Source: Auriscalpium vulgare
Taxonomy: Eukaryota; Basidiomycota; Agaricomycetes; Russulales; Auriscalpiaceae
Reading direction: 5' to 3'
Length of the DNA stretch: 64,000 nucleotides
NCBI GenBank assembly: GCA_019915015.1
Contig: JAHBBC010000010.1
Location: forward strand, 1,302,001 to 1,366,000
The translations under genes and the position numbers were made by a program. The notes under the pieces are model-generated. The model did not search any database and was not told the origin of the DNA. It saw nothing but the letters and a program-made list of their open reading frames with translations. Shown piece after piece: positions 40,519 to 52,658 of the stretch. The first letter of the stretch is position 1. Each line of letters opens with the position of its first letter.

Positions 40519-43500
40519 CTATGAGTCCCGGATGACAGACAACTCGACCTTCTTCAACAAACCCTTCAATGTGTTGCTGCTCCTATTACAATTGGCCTGC
40601 AACCACGTTTCCATCTTGCCGCGAACTACCCCAAGCTCCTCACACACTGGCAAGTGACCATCGGGGCGCAATAGACACGGGTTGAGCAGCGCATCGAACA
40701 GACTCGTCCATATCTCGGTCTGCCAGTAACGCTTGAACGGCGTGGCGATCTTGAACCTGCGCGGCGAGTTCGATGCCACAGCAACGGACGACGCCTCGAT
40801 GTACTTCCCGAAGAGCATGCAGTACACGATGCCCGCGAGGCCGAAGTAGTCCGACTGGTACGTCCACGGGCGCTCCTCGCGCATCTCGACGCAGTCGCGT
40901 GCGTCAACGGCCCACTCTGCGATGTACGTCTGTCCGTGCGGGAACATGCGCGTGTCGATGGTCCGCCCGAAGTCGATCAGCTTGATGCCCTTCGCAGCCC
41001 ACCCGCCGGCGCCCGAAGGGTCATACATCCCCGACCACGCGGTCGCCTCGTCGAGGCGGATGAGGCAGTTGTCGATCTTCAAGTCTCCGTGGATGAAGCC
41101 GGCGGTGTGGATGCCCTCGACGAGGCGCAGGAACTCGATGGCGAAGAACATGACGAGTAGCTCGTCGAGGCACGCGCCTTGCTGCGAGACGCCCGCCTTG
41201 CCGGCGTTGTTGACGATGTCGAGCAGCGAGCCCTGTGTACAAAGATCGAGGATGAGGAAGCTCTCGTCGCGGAAGGTGTACAGTGAATGCGGGCGGATGA
41301 CAGAAGCACGTAGCCTCGCCGGCAGACTGCTGTGGACTTTACACAAGACGTAGAACTCCCAGAGGTTCCTGGGCTTGACGATCTTCAAGGCTACACACTT
41401 CGACTCGTCCTCGTCCTCGTCATCAGCCATGTCATAGTCATCTTCATCCGCGTCTTCGTTTTTGGAGCTGACGTCCCTAGCAGAAAAGACCGCGCCGAAT
41501 CCGCCCTCCCCGAGTTTCGAGAACACAGAAAAGCGGCGGTCTCCAAGCTTCACGGAAACCTCGCCTGCCAGAGTCACGGCAGCTCTCCCACTCGCCTGCT
41601 TACGGGCAAGCTTCTGGAGTCCGTCCAAGACATTGGCTTCCTGGCTGGCGTCGTCGTGATGTTCGGGGTTGGCCGCCAGCAGAGACAGCAATGTTGAAAC
41701 GATCGGTGGATCGAATGGGTTGCAAGGGTTCGGCGGGTTGAACTCTGATGCCACGGCAATGGCGTCGGATAGGCTCAGCGTCCCCGTCTTGTCCTCCACG
41801 AAGGCAAAGCCAGCACTGTCCTGCCGGTCGCGCGGCGGAGGCGCGTCCTCGTCCTCGTCCTCATCTTCGCATTGGTCGTACTCCTCCTCCACAGCCGATG
41901 TCCCGATGTTCTCCCTGTCGCGCGGCAGCAATGGCTGCTCCTTCAGGCCAAAGACATCTCGCTCGCCCTCCCGAAGCTCAGCCGCCAGCTTCTCCGCCGC
42001 CTCTATCGCCTCGGGCTCCGCAAAGCCACCGCCCAATAAAGACAGCCTGCTGCTCGTGGTCATCTCGAACGTTCGCTCGGTGATAGGCGTCATGACGTCG
42101 AAAGTTCCAAATCGACCTCCCAGCGGCGCGTTGCCAAGGAACGCGTCCTGCTGTTCGGCTTCGACGAATGAGATGTAGTCTTCGTCGTCCTGCGACGAGT
42201 CCGCCGTCCGGTCGGCGTCATCGTCCTCTGGCGACTCGTCGGCGTCCGTAGTTCGACTTGGGGCAAAAGACCGAAGAGGCAGACTGCCGCCCAAGGGCTC
42301 CCGGGAAGGAGGGTTTGGTAGCTCCTCATCCACATATGGCGTGAATGCACTAGGTTTCGATGACAACACCCTCTCGCTTGGCTTCTCCGGCGGTCGGCTG
42401 AAGACTTTCAACGGTGACCCGTCAACGAAAGGCGTGAATTTAGCGGGCTGGGCGAGGACTGCTGGTTCATCCACGGAGGATCTCGAGACGTTGATGCTGT
42501 TCTCGTCCTTGCCCCTTGCCACAGGAGTGAAGACACGGGAAAAGAGAGGTTCCTCCGGCTTGAGTGCCAGTTTGGCTGCGGGTGTTAATGCGGGTGCAGG
42601 CGTGGGGACCTCCTTCTCGCCAAGCGCACGACGGGGGACAACCGGCGTAACGGCTGGCTGACCCGCAGAGGGATCCACATATGGTGTGAACTGTATTCGG
42701 GAGGTCAGCCGGGTTCGCGACATTCGGAGCGACGTCAGACCTTAGCTGGTGCAGAGCTCTTTGCGTTCTCATCCGCAAACCTGAATTGCACTGCTCATCA
42801 TTAGAATATGAGCACTCGATTGACTTTTCGAGAACGTACCTGGTGTCGACTTCGAATTTTCATTCCAAAGCTTCATCGACCGGTCTGTCAGTAATGGCGC
42901 CATCGGCGTTACCGGCTCAATCTTCCTCACTGGCGCGTGCTTAGTGCCAGGAGCCAATTTGATCGTCTTCTCCGGTGAGTTGTACATCTCGAAGACATCA
43001 GCCAGTGCGCCCTTGGTGGTGATAGTGACGGTCGGCTCCCCGGCAAAGCTCTTCCTGATACTGCGCCTGGCCTTGCCCTTGTGTCCGCCGTCGTTGAAGT
43101 CGACGCGTTGGGTAGTCGGCGGCGGAGGCCACTTCTTCCCGAGGAAACCCATCGAGCGTGCGCGAGCCTCGGGCATGCTGTATTCGACGCCTTCGGGAGT
43201 GAACAAGAGGCCCATATTGACTTGAAGCTTCTCGCGCTTTCCCGATGGGGGCAGCGTGAGCATGGGTGCATAGCGATTGTGAGAGTGCGTGCTCGGCGAC
43301 GCGGATGCAGGGGGTTGAGACTGGGGAGCGGGCGCCCGGGCAGGATTCGCGGACGTGGAAGCGGCAGGGGTAGGGGCAGCAATGTTGTAGTTCTTCAGCG
43401 GTTGGCGGCGTAAGAGGTCTGCAGCTGGTGTTCCCTTGCCTTTCGGAAGCGAAACAGCAGCCTTTGGTGGCAGGATCGCTGGCTTGGAGGCTGTTCGGCG

Positions 43501-44048
43501 GCGGAAATCGTCGTAGCGCTTCTTCAACCGTTCAAGAGGTCGGGCCTTCCGTTGGATGCCCGCTCGGTAGACTTCATCCGCTGCTTGGTGGCTTCGTTCC
43601 AGAGAATTAAAACCGAGCACAGCAGCCGGAGATGTGTAGGAGCTCACCGGCCTTCCCTCTCCAGCGCGAGCCCATACTCCTCGTACAAATAGGCATAGAC
43701 TGTCCCGACCTTCGCTGCGAAGACGAACTTGTACACCGTACCTGGCTTGTCCACCAGCGACGCATAGAGCGCCCACAACTTCAAGTATCGTAGGTCGCTC
43801 TTGTAGCTCGCGTCATTTTTGAACTTCCGCGTCGCCTCCTCCACCATCTCCACTATCCCGGACGATGCGAGGTACTCTTGTGGGTACTTCTCGAACGTCC
43901 ATTTCACGAATTGGTCGTAGAGGGCGAGCGGGTCGTCGGCCTCGTCGATTTCGCTGTTGATCTTGTCGCGTCGGCGTGTGCTCTCAGCGAGAAGACGGTC
44001 TATTTCTGGTGGTCGAGAGGATGTTGACGCTTCAGCAGAGGCGGACAT
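40519..44048 (-). CDS. BUB1: BUB1 spindle-checkpoint kinase
   Basis: Kinetochore kinase of the spindle assembly checkpoint; it phosphorylates histone H2A and recruits shugoshin and Mad1. Four exons (44048-43648, 43591-42840, a 50-nt exon, 42690-40519) give 1,124 residues. The N-terminal Mad3/BUB1 TPR region reads DPLALYDQFVKWTFEKYP, SDLRYLKLWALYASL, AYLYEEYGLALEREGR and HQAADEVYRAGI. The middle is disordered with three FTP(Y/F)VD motifs (ABBA-like) and an RRALGEKE D-box-like site. The C-terminal kinase has GEGGFGAVF, an acidic insert before VALKIVK, HGDLKIDNCLI, LIDFGRTIDTRMFP and ERPWTYQSDYFGLAGIVYCM. Catalytic Lys, Asp and DFG are intact. The tail ends WLQANCNRSS. No KEN box is seen (only KDEN). 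Confidence 0.93.
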
Positions 44049-44232
44049 GGTCTTGCGGGTCGGGTTTAAGCGGCAACCAACTCGAACACTCTGGACATCG
44101 CGTCGAATCACATGACCGTGTGCGACCACAAAGTCTCCTATAAATCGCCTCAGGCTCGGCACATTCACACAAAGTACATCGATATCGGCAGCGTCTTGGA
44201 TTATCTCAAAACTACTATACAGCGCCAACGAA

Positions 44233-46452
44233 CTACTCGTCTGCCTCCCCGGCAGTGATAACATCATCTAGGACGACATTGTCAGCTCAAACATCGCATA
44301 CAAAGATGACACCGCATACCTATTTTCAGCACAGCGCGCACCAGCTATGGAGGGTGAGATCAGTGATGCGCAACGACCAGTAGCCGACCAACGCACCTGG
44401 GTTGCCAGCAGATACTGCTGCCTCTTGGAGATCAAGGGATCATATACAAATTGCTTCTTCATATCTGCGACAAGAGGATCAGCACATCACGTTTCTAGCT
44501 GTGATAACATGATTGCAAACCATTTTGACCCCGCCCGTTGCAATCGATGCCTAGTGTCGGGTCGCTCTCCTTCACTTGCCGGCTCTTGACCTCCGTTAAT
44601 GTCTCGATAGGCGACAGACCACTGTTCTCCGCGAGAGCGAGGGGAATGGAGTCGAGCGCAGATGCAAAGGCACGCATGGCGTATTGCTCGATTGATGCAA
44701 TCTGTTGATTTTTCGTGAGTCAAGGCGGATGGGAGGCAGGGCGATACGAACCTCGTCAGCAGCGGCTTGAACAGCTATCGACGAGCTGATGTCGGCAGCA
44801 CCACCTCCATACACGACGCGGTTGTCCACGACAATGTTGCGCACGGCACAGAGCGCATCGTGGAGAGCACGCTTTGCTTCGTCGATGATCTAAACGGGGC
44901 GTGCCAGTCAGCAGAGTCCATGGCGTTGATGTGATAAGCAGCAGGAATTCACCATCTTGTTGCTTCCGCGAACGAAGATAGTAACAGCACGAGTATTAGC
45001 GCACTCTTCGATAACCATCATCTTGTCCCGCGTGGTACCGAAGCTGACTTCCCGAACCAGACCTGCCCGACCAAGCTTCTCCGGTGCAAGATCCTCGAAC
45101 CGAGGAACGATGCGACCATTTGTGGCAATGGCGATCAGCTAAATCGAGTGAGTAGGAAGAATATACGTAGGCTAAGGAAGTGATACGCACCTCGATCTCC
45201 GGGCCACCGACCCACCGCACAGCCGGCAGTTCGTTCTGCATCAACAAATGATTCGCCTCGTCATCGAAGCCCCACTGGCAGATGACCAAATTCGCGCCGC
45301 TGTCCTGCACACGCTTGATCATGTCCATGAACTTTTCCTTCTCGTACGCCTGCAGCTTCTTGTACTCCTCGACGCTGCCGATGTCGAGCTTATGCTTCGT
45401 CTTCGGGCGAGGCGGTTCGAACGGGCACGTGAGGATCGCGATCTTCGCGTCCTTGACGGTGTGCGGCATTTGCGGGTGCGACATGTCCTTGTCGATGAGC
45501 ACGCCCTTGATGAGCGTCGTGTCCGCGAGCGAACCGCCGACTTTGCCGTCGACTTTGATGAGGTCGAACAGGACATCCTTGCGGTCGAGGTCAGCGACTT
45601 GCAGCACCGCGTCCACAGCAATTTGCGCGAATTGTTGGTGCTCTTTCGAGACGCTGGCAAACACAGACGACAGATTAGTAAAACGAGTTTAGGGCAAGAG
45701 AAGGCGTGAAGACATTTTGCTGCCGAGGCTGGTCATTGCGATTTTAAGGAGGTTTTCGGTATCGTCCTTGCTGTACTCTATCCGATCTGCGATGGTCTCC
45801 AAGTTCTTGACGGCGATGGAACATGCACGCTCGAAGCCGTCTGCGATTCGGATGGGATGGATCCCGCGGTCCAGGAGAGCTTCGCTCTGCTCGAGCAGCG
45901 CACCAGCAAGAACTAGACGACACGTCAGGTGCAAATTCAGACTAGGACACACTCACGCACCAACAACACCGGTTGTTCCGTCGCCGATCTCATCGTCTTG
46001 ACTGCGCGAGAGCTGGACCAGGAGCTTAGCAATCTGATGCTCGACCTCCATTTGACTCAGGATCGTGGCTCCGTCATTCGTGACGGTGATCTCCCCATCT
46101 GGTGAGATCAGTATTTTGTCGAGACCTGCGTCGAGGACCGCATGTGTAAGGCGCGAAGGGTAGGATGGGCATGCAGGGTACGTACCTCGTGGACCTAGCG
46201 ATGTCCGCACGATGTTGGCAACGGTGCGCGCAGCAAGAATATGTGTCTGAAAATTGTGAGGGCGTGCATCCTAGGAAGACAGATAGTGCAAGTACCTTGA
46301 TTGCGGCTATGCCATGCGTACGAGTTTTCCTGCCCTGCTCCCGTAGGATGATGAACGGTCGGCCGTACTGTACAGCTGTTTCAGCGCCGATGCAAGCTGT
46401 ATAACAGGCTGCAAACCTCATCGGTGGTGTATACAGCTTCGTGGTTCTGCAT
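44233..46452 (-). CDS. CCT5: CCT/TRiC chaperonin epsilon subunit
   Basis: Subunit of the cytosolic group II chaperonin that folds actin and tubulin. The start at 46452 gives [12 protein letters not shown], spliced to [14 protein letters not shown] through the second of two nearby acceptors (CTGTACAG), which restores the DEYGRPF junction seen in CCT5 orthologues. Then come [33 protein letters not shown], the ATPase motif [85 protein letters not shown] and [18 protein letters not shown]. About ten introns all keep phase. The catalytic Asp in GDGTT and the second Asp (DDVIT context) are present. It shares a 189-bp divergent promoter with PP2Ac. Confidence 0.92.
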
Positions 46453-46641
46453 GTCGGGTGGGAGCAAGGAAATTCGCGTTCTTTCGAGACTCGCGTCGCG
46501 TTCTGTGACGTGCTGTGACGCTGTGACACGCAGCGTGAGGTCCGAGCGTGACGGCGCCCCACGAACACCCTCTCCATAACCTACTACATCCCGCCTCCCG
46601 CTTAGATTTCCGTCTGATCCTCCAGCCACCTTGCGCAAGAC
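46453..46641. promoter_or_regulatory. 189-bp bidirectional promoter, CCT5 / PP2Ac
   Basis: The two ATGs are back to back with only 189 bp between them, so both genes must share most promoter elements. Two close CTGTGACG/CTGTGACA-type direct repeats (TTCTGTGACGTGCTGTGACGCTGTGACAC around 46500-46530) contain CRE/TGACG-like cores. No TATA is seen. Confidence 0.6.
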
Positions 46642-48107
46642 ATGGAGCACGAGATTGACGGCTGGATTGCGCAGCTCAGCCAGTGCAAGCAGCTCTCAGA
46701 GGCAGACGTGAAAAAACTATGCGAAAAGGTGCGCTTTAAGCATCACCTTCGATAACGCGCCACATCCACTCATCCACGTTCTCGTCTCTTTCTATCTTGC
46801 AATGCACGCAGACAAGAGAGATCCTGATGGAGGAGTCGAACGTACAGCCTGTGAGGTGTCCGGTCACTGTGTGCGGCGACATTCATGGGCAATTCGTGCG
46901 TACCTTTCCCCACCATCGTCATTCCCTGCTATCCCTCTGCCCCATCATCCCCCCTCCCGGCCATGTCTGACACTCCCACACCTTCGTGTTTCGTGATCTT
47001 CAGCACGATCTCTCTGAACTCTTCCGCATCGGCGGCAACTCGCCCGACACAAACTACCTGTTCATGGGCGACTACGTCGATCGAGGTTACTACTCCGTCG
47101 AGACCGTCACCCTCCTGGTGGCTATGAAACTGCGCTACCGCGACCGGGTGACCATCCTCCGCGGCAACCACGAAAGTCGGCAAATCACTCAAGTGTACGG
47201 CTTTTACGACGAGTGTTTGCGCAAGTACGGCAACGCGAACGTCTGGCGGTTCTTCACCGACCTCTTCGATTTCCTGCCCCTCACCGCGCTCATCGAGAAT
47301 CAAGTATGTATCGCTTTCGCTGTTGTCGTCCCCTTTACCCTCCCCTCCTGCCGGCATGCCCAGTGCCCTTGATCACTCACACGACGTCACAGATATTCTG
47401 CCTCCACGGTGGCCTCTCTCCGTCCATCGATACCCTCGATCACGTCCGGTCGATCGACCGCGTGCAGGAGGTGCCGCACGAAGGCCCGATGTGCGATCTG
47501 CTCTGGTCAGACCCCGACGACCGCTGCGGATGGGGCATATCACCACGCGGCGCAGGCTACACGTTCGGGCAGGACATTTCGGAGGCGTTCAACCACAACA
47601 ACGGTCTCACGCTTGTCGCGCGAGCGCATCAGCTCGTCATGGAGGGTGCGTTGGCTACCCCTTCCCTGCGCTTGACCTCCTTTGTTCATGCGATGGCGTT
47701 ATTCGGCAGGATACAATTGGGGCCAAGACCGGAATGTTGTGACGATATTCAGCGCGCCGAACTACTGCTACCGCTGCGGCAATCAAGCAGCTATCATGGA
47801 AATCGACGAAAAATTATCATACAGCTTGTACGTCCTTGTTCCTTGTGCAGCCTCCCCTCTACCTCCGCATCGTCGCCGGGCGCTACATCTATGGGTTCTG
47901 TGGGGCATCATTTGACGTGCCTCTTACCGCATCTGTATCGCCCTTAATTGAGCTCGAGTGGCTCATTACCATGTCTGCACAGCCTACAATTCGATCCAGC
48001 GCCACGGGCTGGCGAGCCGCTCGTGTCACGGCGCGTACCGGACTACTTCCTGGTGCGTATCCTAGGGCTTTTATCACTGTTATCTCGCTAATGTGATGAC
48101 GTAGTAA
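46642..48107 (+). CDS. PP2A catalytic subunit (copy A)
   Basis: Ser/Thr phosphatase of the PPP family acting with scaffold and B subunits. Reading [18 protein letters not shown]..., it has every metal and catalytic block: [58 protein letters not shown] and [11 protein letters not shown]. The spliced tail [12 protein letters not shown] ... RVPDYFL matches the conserved methylated terminus. The last intron lies directly after the final Leu codon, so the stop TAA stands alone in the last exon (48105-48107). Without that splice the protein would gain [13 protein letters not shown] Cys replaces the usual Gly in DDRCGWGIS, shared with copy B. This copy is closest to canonical PP2A; whether the genome has another is unknown. 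Confidence 0.92.
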
Positions 48108-48648
48108 TCAAATCACATATCGCAATACGCGTATTGTACATACATCGCAGCGTACTACCTCCTGTAGCTCAACCGTCTCAATATACCTCCTTCCCTTTAG
48201 CGTCCTCATTCTAGGCTGGTCCGCCCTACCCACGCCCACCCAATCACTTCGATGCCGCCTCACGACCTCCGTGTAGAACTCACCCGTCGCACACCCGAAG
48301 ACAAGTTATTTATGGTTCTCGCGTGCTGGCCTTCTTTCACTGTACATGATCCACGTTGTGTTATTTACCGGCACGGACCTTTATCAAGACGGGGAGTACG
48401 GAAGAGTGTTCTGTAGAATTCAAGTTGCCTTCAATACAGTCGGGTTCATTTCGTGAAGGGTTGTCGTCACTGTCACGTCGAGCAACGATCGGCCATACAT
48501 TGATACAACTGTGCTCTTCTTGGGGTATGATAAGTGAACGACTCTCTCAGCCTTCAAGCTTCAAGTTCCGCAAGATGGTATGAAATATACACTCCTTCCA
48601 ACTGAATTTCAGCTTATGACATTCTGATGGGCGTGCGAGGTAGACATA
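48108..48648. other. 3' flanks of convergent PP2Ac-A and TPT1 genes
   Basis: 541 bp without a supported gene. The frame at 48356-48583 has no motif. Confidence 0.5.
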
Positions 48649-49635
48649 CTATGTCTTCGCACCAGCCAAAACAGTCGCTGCAGCCCCTTCCGTTTCTCCT
48701 GAAGGTATAGAACCCAGTTTCACCGCTGCCAGCAACTGTCCATTCCGATCCTCCACCCGGCTGAAGTACTCAGGTCCGAGAAACCCGCGCGAGTCGCCCT
48801 CAGTAAGCACGACACCGTTCTCTGACAGGAAGAACTCGAAACCTGCATCCAGCGCCTTTTGAACGTCGATGTAGATGTACACTTGCGACGATGCGCGCAT
48901 GCCAGAGAGTACGCCATCGCCCGGAACACCCTGCGCGAGGTGGATGTGATTGCGCGTCATTTTCGAGAGGCCCTGTGTGGCTATCGGGTGCGCAGATGAG
49001 ATGCGGTGAGGTAACGAGTCAGACAGAGATGTACACACAGATTGAATCCCAAGCCTTCTTGTTCGTGCCATGTACGGCCATGGGGATGTCATCCACAGAG
49101 AGGACGGGCTTCAGATCCAACTTGACATCCTGCGGGAAGAGTCGGTCAGTACGACCCGCAAAACAATCAGATCACGCAGCGTGCCTTCATCGAATGCCCC
49201 TGATTCGCTCGTATCCACCAGACGTCGGCCGCCTCCGCCCGCGCGGCGTCCGGACCCTCCAGCAGCGTATACCTCTGCTTCCCGTCTGCACGCACAATTT
49301 CCTGCAGCCTCTCCAGATGCAGGCCCGTCGTTTGGATCTTCGGCGTCGCCAACTAGATCTCCTCGCACCCAGCACGTCAGCTACGGGCGCATGGCAGCAC
49401 GAGGCACACGCACCAGGTCCGCGACGCGCACGAAGCCGTCCTCCCGCATGGGCAGGCCCTCTGCCTTCGCGCCGTGGCGCAGGATCCAGGAGAGCGTCTT
49501 CGACACGCGCACTTCTGGCGAGTCTTTGGGGAGGCTGCGGAGCTTTGAACTGCCCCCTCCGGGCCCTCTCCTGCCCTTCTGCTTTTCCGCACCTCTAGAC
49601 TTGTGCTCGACAGATGGTTTCTTGGGTTCGGTCAT
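48649..49635 (-). CDS. TPT1: tRNA 2'-phosphotransferase (Tpt1/KptA)
   Basis: Removes the 2'-phosphate left at the splice junction after fungal tRNA ligation, transferring it to NAD+. From the ATG at 49635 (MTEPKKPSVEHKS): VRVSKTLSWILRHGAKAEGL (the RH motif), REDGFVRVADL, WWIRANQGHSM (the R..QGHS motif), MAVHGTNKKAWDSI (HGT) and MTRNHIHLAQG (RxHIHLA). All four core Arg/His residues of the family are present. Four exons; the intron after GHSMK is either GC-AG or lies six codons later. The frame is open upstream for 70 codons, but the chosen ATG gives the normal length (about 260 aa). It is essential in yeast and usually single-copy. Confidence 0.9.
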
Positions 49636-50241
49636 GTTGAGATTCCGGGCGGTATAGCTTGAACGCCTGTGAGAGGGCTTCAGGAAAAGAGTACGTTGTC
49701 CGATGGGAATGTTAGCTGCTCGCAGCATGCGTCGAAGCAACTCGAAAGCGACAAGTAAGCGCTGCTCGGCGGCGACCAAGGCCGGTGAGCCGGCCCGTAG
49801 CGCCGGGACGCGTTCAACTTGGGCCAGCATCACCCGGGTTCGCACTCAAGTCCGTCACTTCAAGTCGCCTCCCCTCTTGAACCTTGACTCACCTGCTGTA
49901 GGTTTTCTTGTTTTGCATCATTAGAGAGGGACCGCCCCTTATGACAGCAAATGTGCACTCAATCATTGTAGTTAGTCAAACAGTGCGTCACCAGCAAACG
50001 CCTCCGCGGTGATATCGCCTGCTCATCGTGAAATAACGCAGATAGATCAGTGCGGAGTGACCTTCTTATTCAGTTCCGTTCTCGGAAAGCGGCGACTGAA
50101 TTTGTGCAACGGCCAACACTGTCGCTCGCGTAGCCGAGCCCATTGTCCCTTCGCACTGACTCAGTGTGGCCGTCGTCCAGTGCTGCGTTAAAAGGAGCTC
50201 TCTCGGTGAGCTTGACGCAGTCAACCTCTTTTCTCTATCTC
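49636..50241. promoter_or_regulatory. Divergent promoter, TPT1 / FunK1
   Basis: 606 bp between head-to-head genes. A pyrimidine-rich leader (CTCTTTTCTCTATCTC, about 50225-50241) abuts the FunK1 ATG. No TATA is recognised. Confidence 0.5.
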
Positions 50242-52658
50242 ATGATGTCTGCCGCCAACGTGAACAAGAGCACCCCGATCAAACGCGCACGCGCCGGCAC
50301 GGAGATGTGGTCTATGCACCCACCACTTGCCAAAGTCGAGTATAACAACATCGCAGACGACTTGAAGCACACGTTTGTTGGTCCCATGCCTGTCGCAGAT
50401 TTCCTTGACAAGTTCGTCCCGGCCATCGGGGAACCGCGACCAGCAGGGATAATCGACTTTACTGTGCCGACGACAGAGGGAGAGTATTACGATGCATTCG
50501 TACGTTCATTCACTGTTCTGTCCGCTGTCGTACTTACGTTGATCACCGTAGATAAATGCCATGCATGCCACGCCTTTCTGTCCTGGACTCGTCTTCGCTG
50601 ATACGCACCTCAAAGGCGACAAGCAGTTCAAGAATTATATCAAGCCGGACATCTCCGTCTTCCCCGGTGACCCGCAGGAGGAACCGCCTAGGGACAACGT
50701 GGAGTGGACCAAGATCGAGATGTGCATCGAAGTGAAGCCCCTCAACGAAGATCCCTTTCAGGACCCGGGCGAGGGTGATCGGTCAGGCTTCGAGTTCGAG
50801 CATCCCACGAAAGCGGCCAAACTGGCGCGAGGGCAGATCGCATCGTACGCCTACGCGCAACACGTCAGCCAGTTCCGCACGTTCACGCTTTCGGTCTGCT
50901 TGATGGGGGACCACGCGCGTCTCCTCTGCTGGGACCGCGGCGCGACGGCTGTGTCTGAATTGTTCAACTTCGTTGAGGACCCCGATACCCTGGCAGAGTT
51001 CTTCTGGCGCTTTTCGCACTTCGACGCTGCCCAGCGTGGTCACGACACCTCGGTCACAGTCGCGTCGGCGGCGGAGCGGGGTCGTGCTAGCGAACGCCTC
51101 GTCGCAGAGGGCCACTACGAGGCTTCGCACCTCGCGCTCGAACAAGAGTTCTTCAAGTTCCACATACGCGACGACACGGACGAGAATGACTACCATTTCA
51201 TCGCGCCCCGCCCGAAATCCCTCGTCCACAGTGCCGCTCTGATCGGTCGCGGCACTGTCGGTTTCGTCGCATTCAATCTAGCCGAGGGCGGCTCGTGTGT
51301 ATGGGTCAAGGACGCGTGGCGCATCGACATCGACGGGTTGGAGAAGGAGGGCAACATCTACCGGCTGCTTCACTCTCATAACGTGCCGCACATCCCGGAG
51401 CTGCTGTGTGCAGGGGACGTTCTTGTCGACAGCAACATCCAACGCACGCGGGTCCAGTCTCTGCACAGGGAAAAATGGGTTTGCAAGCTGAAAGGGCTTA
51501 CGCGACACGTGCACTACCGTCAGGCGTGGAAGACGATCGGGATCAAGCTGAGCTTCTTCCCGAGTACGAAGCAGCTCTGCGAGGCCATGCGCGATGCCAT
51601 CACAGGTGCGTCGCAGCCCTCATTTTTGCGAATCGCGGGTGAACTCATATGTTGATGTCGCAGCGCACAGCGTTGCCTTCAAGAAGGCTCATGTCCTACA
51701 TCGCGATATCAGCGCTGGGAATGTGATGTTTGCTCCCGGCAAAAGTGGCGGTCTCCTAATTGACTGGGAAATGGCAAAGGTCCTTAAGCCTGGCGAACAG
51801 GAAGTGGCCAGACAGGCTTTCCGCACGGTCAGTCACCATACTACTATCACAGCGCCCTGGCTCATTCCGTGGCATCAGGGAACTTGGCAGTTCATATCTG
51901 GCGTCCGACTGCTGAATCCCAAGAAGCCCCACGAATTCTCCGATGACCTTGAGTCCTTCGTGCACGTCTTGATGCACCTTCTCCTGCGCTATCGCCCATC
52001 AGGGATTGCTCGTCTGAACAACCGCTTTCACCAACTCTACAACGACTTTGGGGATGATACGGACGGTATGGACGGAGGCGGCGACGGTAAACAGGCTTGG
52101 TTCGTGAGGGGCTTGTTTCCTATGGGAGAATGGCGCCCCTCCCTCCCGCCACCTTGCGCAGAGATCGTCGAGGCCCTCCAGTCGCTCTTCGAGGTCCTGT
52201 ATCTCGACCCCATAAACCTCTCGCGCATGATGACGGCCAAGAAGGCCGCAGCCGCCCGCAAGCGTCTCCAAAGCGCCACCGCCGTCCTGAAGATCTTTGA
52301 CGACAACCTCGGGACGGAGCCTTGGCCAACGGACAGTCACGCAGTTTGGCAGGATATCGGTCCTCCGGCCGTCGTCGCGCGCGGGCTCCCCACAGTGAAC
52401 AAGCGCGCCTACTCCGACTCAAGGGGCAGCCACGACGAGACCATGTCGCGAGTCACCGATGGCAGCATAGGCTCTGGGTCTTCAAAGCGCCAACGCACCG
52501 GACCTAGTTCATCATTTGCTCGATTTGCGGCTGCAATGGAGGTCAGGGAGCCACCCGAGATGTCGACCTCCGCACGCGGCGGTCCGTCGCAATCCACCGA
52601 TGGCAATGGCAGGCGCATGCAGCCGCCCAGGAAATCGAAGCACAGGCCGTCGAACTGA
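50242..52658 (+). CDS. FunK1-type fungal protein kinase
   Basis: Member of the basidiomycete-expanded FunK1 kinase family. Four exons give about 740 residues. The long N-terminal part (FVGPMPVADFLDKFVP, DISVFPG, IEVKPLNEDPF, GQIASYAYAQHVSQFRTF, LLCWDRGATAVSEL) is the family's restriction-nuclease-like region. The kinase-like core follows: LIGRGTVGFVA, VWVKDAWRID, VPHIPELLCAGD, VLHRDISAGNVMF (catalytic HRD with Asn), LLIDWEMAK (DWE where most kinases have DFG, usual in FunK1) and RTGTWQFISGV. The tail is basic and Ser-rich (SKRQRTG). It lies between the two PP2Ac copies. Function is unknown; FunK1 genes expand in mushroom-forming fungi. Confidence 0.88.

Noticed and set aside
49636..49845. 70-codon N-terminal extension of Tpt1
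   Set aside because: Open frame upstream of the ATG at 49635, but the shorter product matches the usual family length and the extension has no targeting or domain features.
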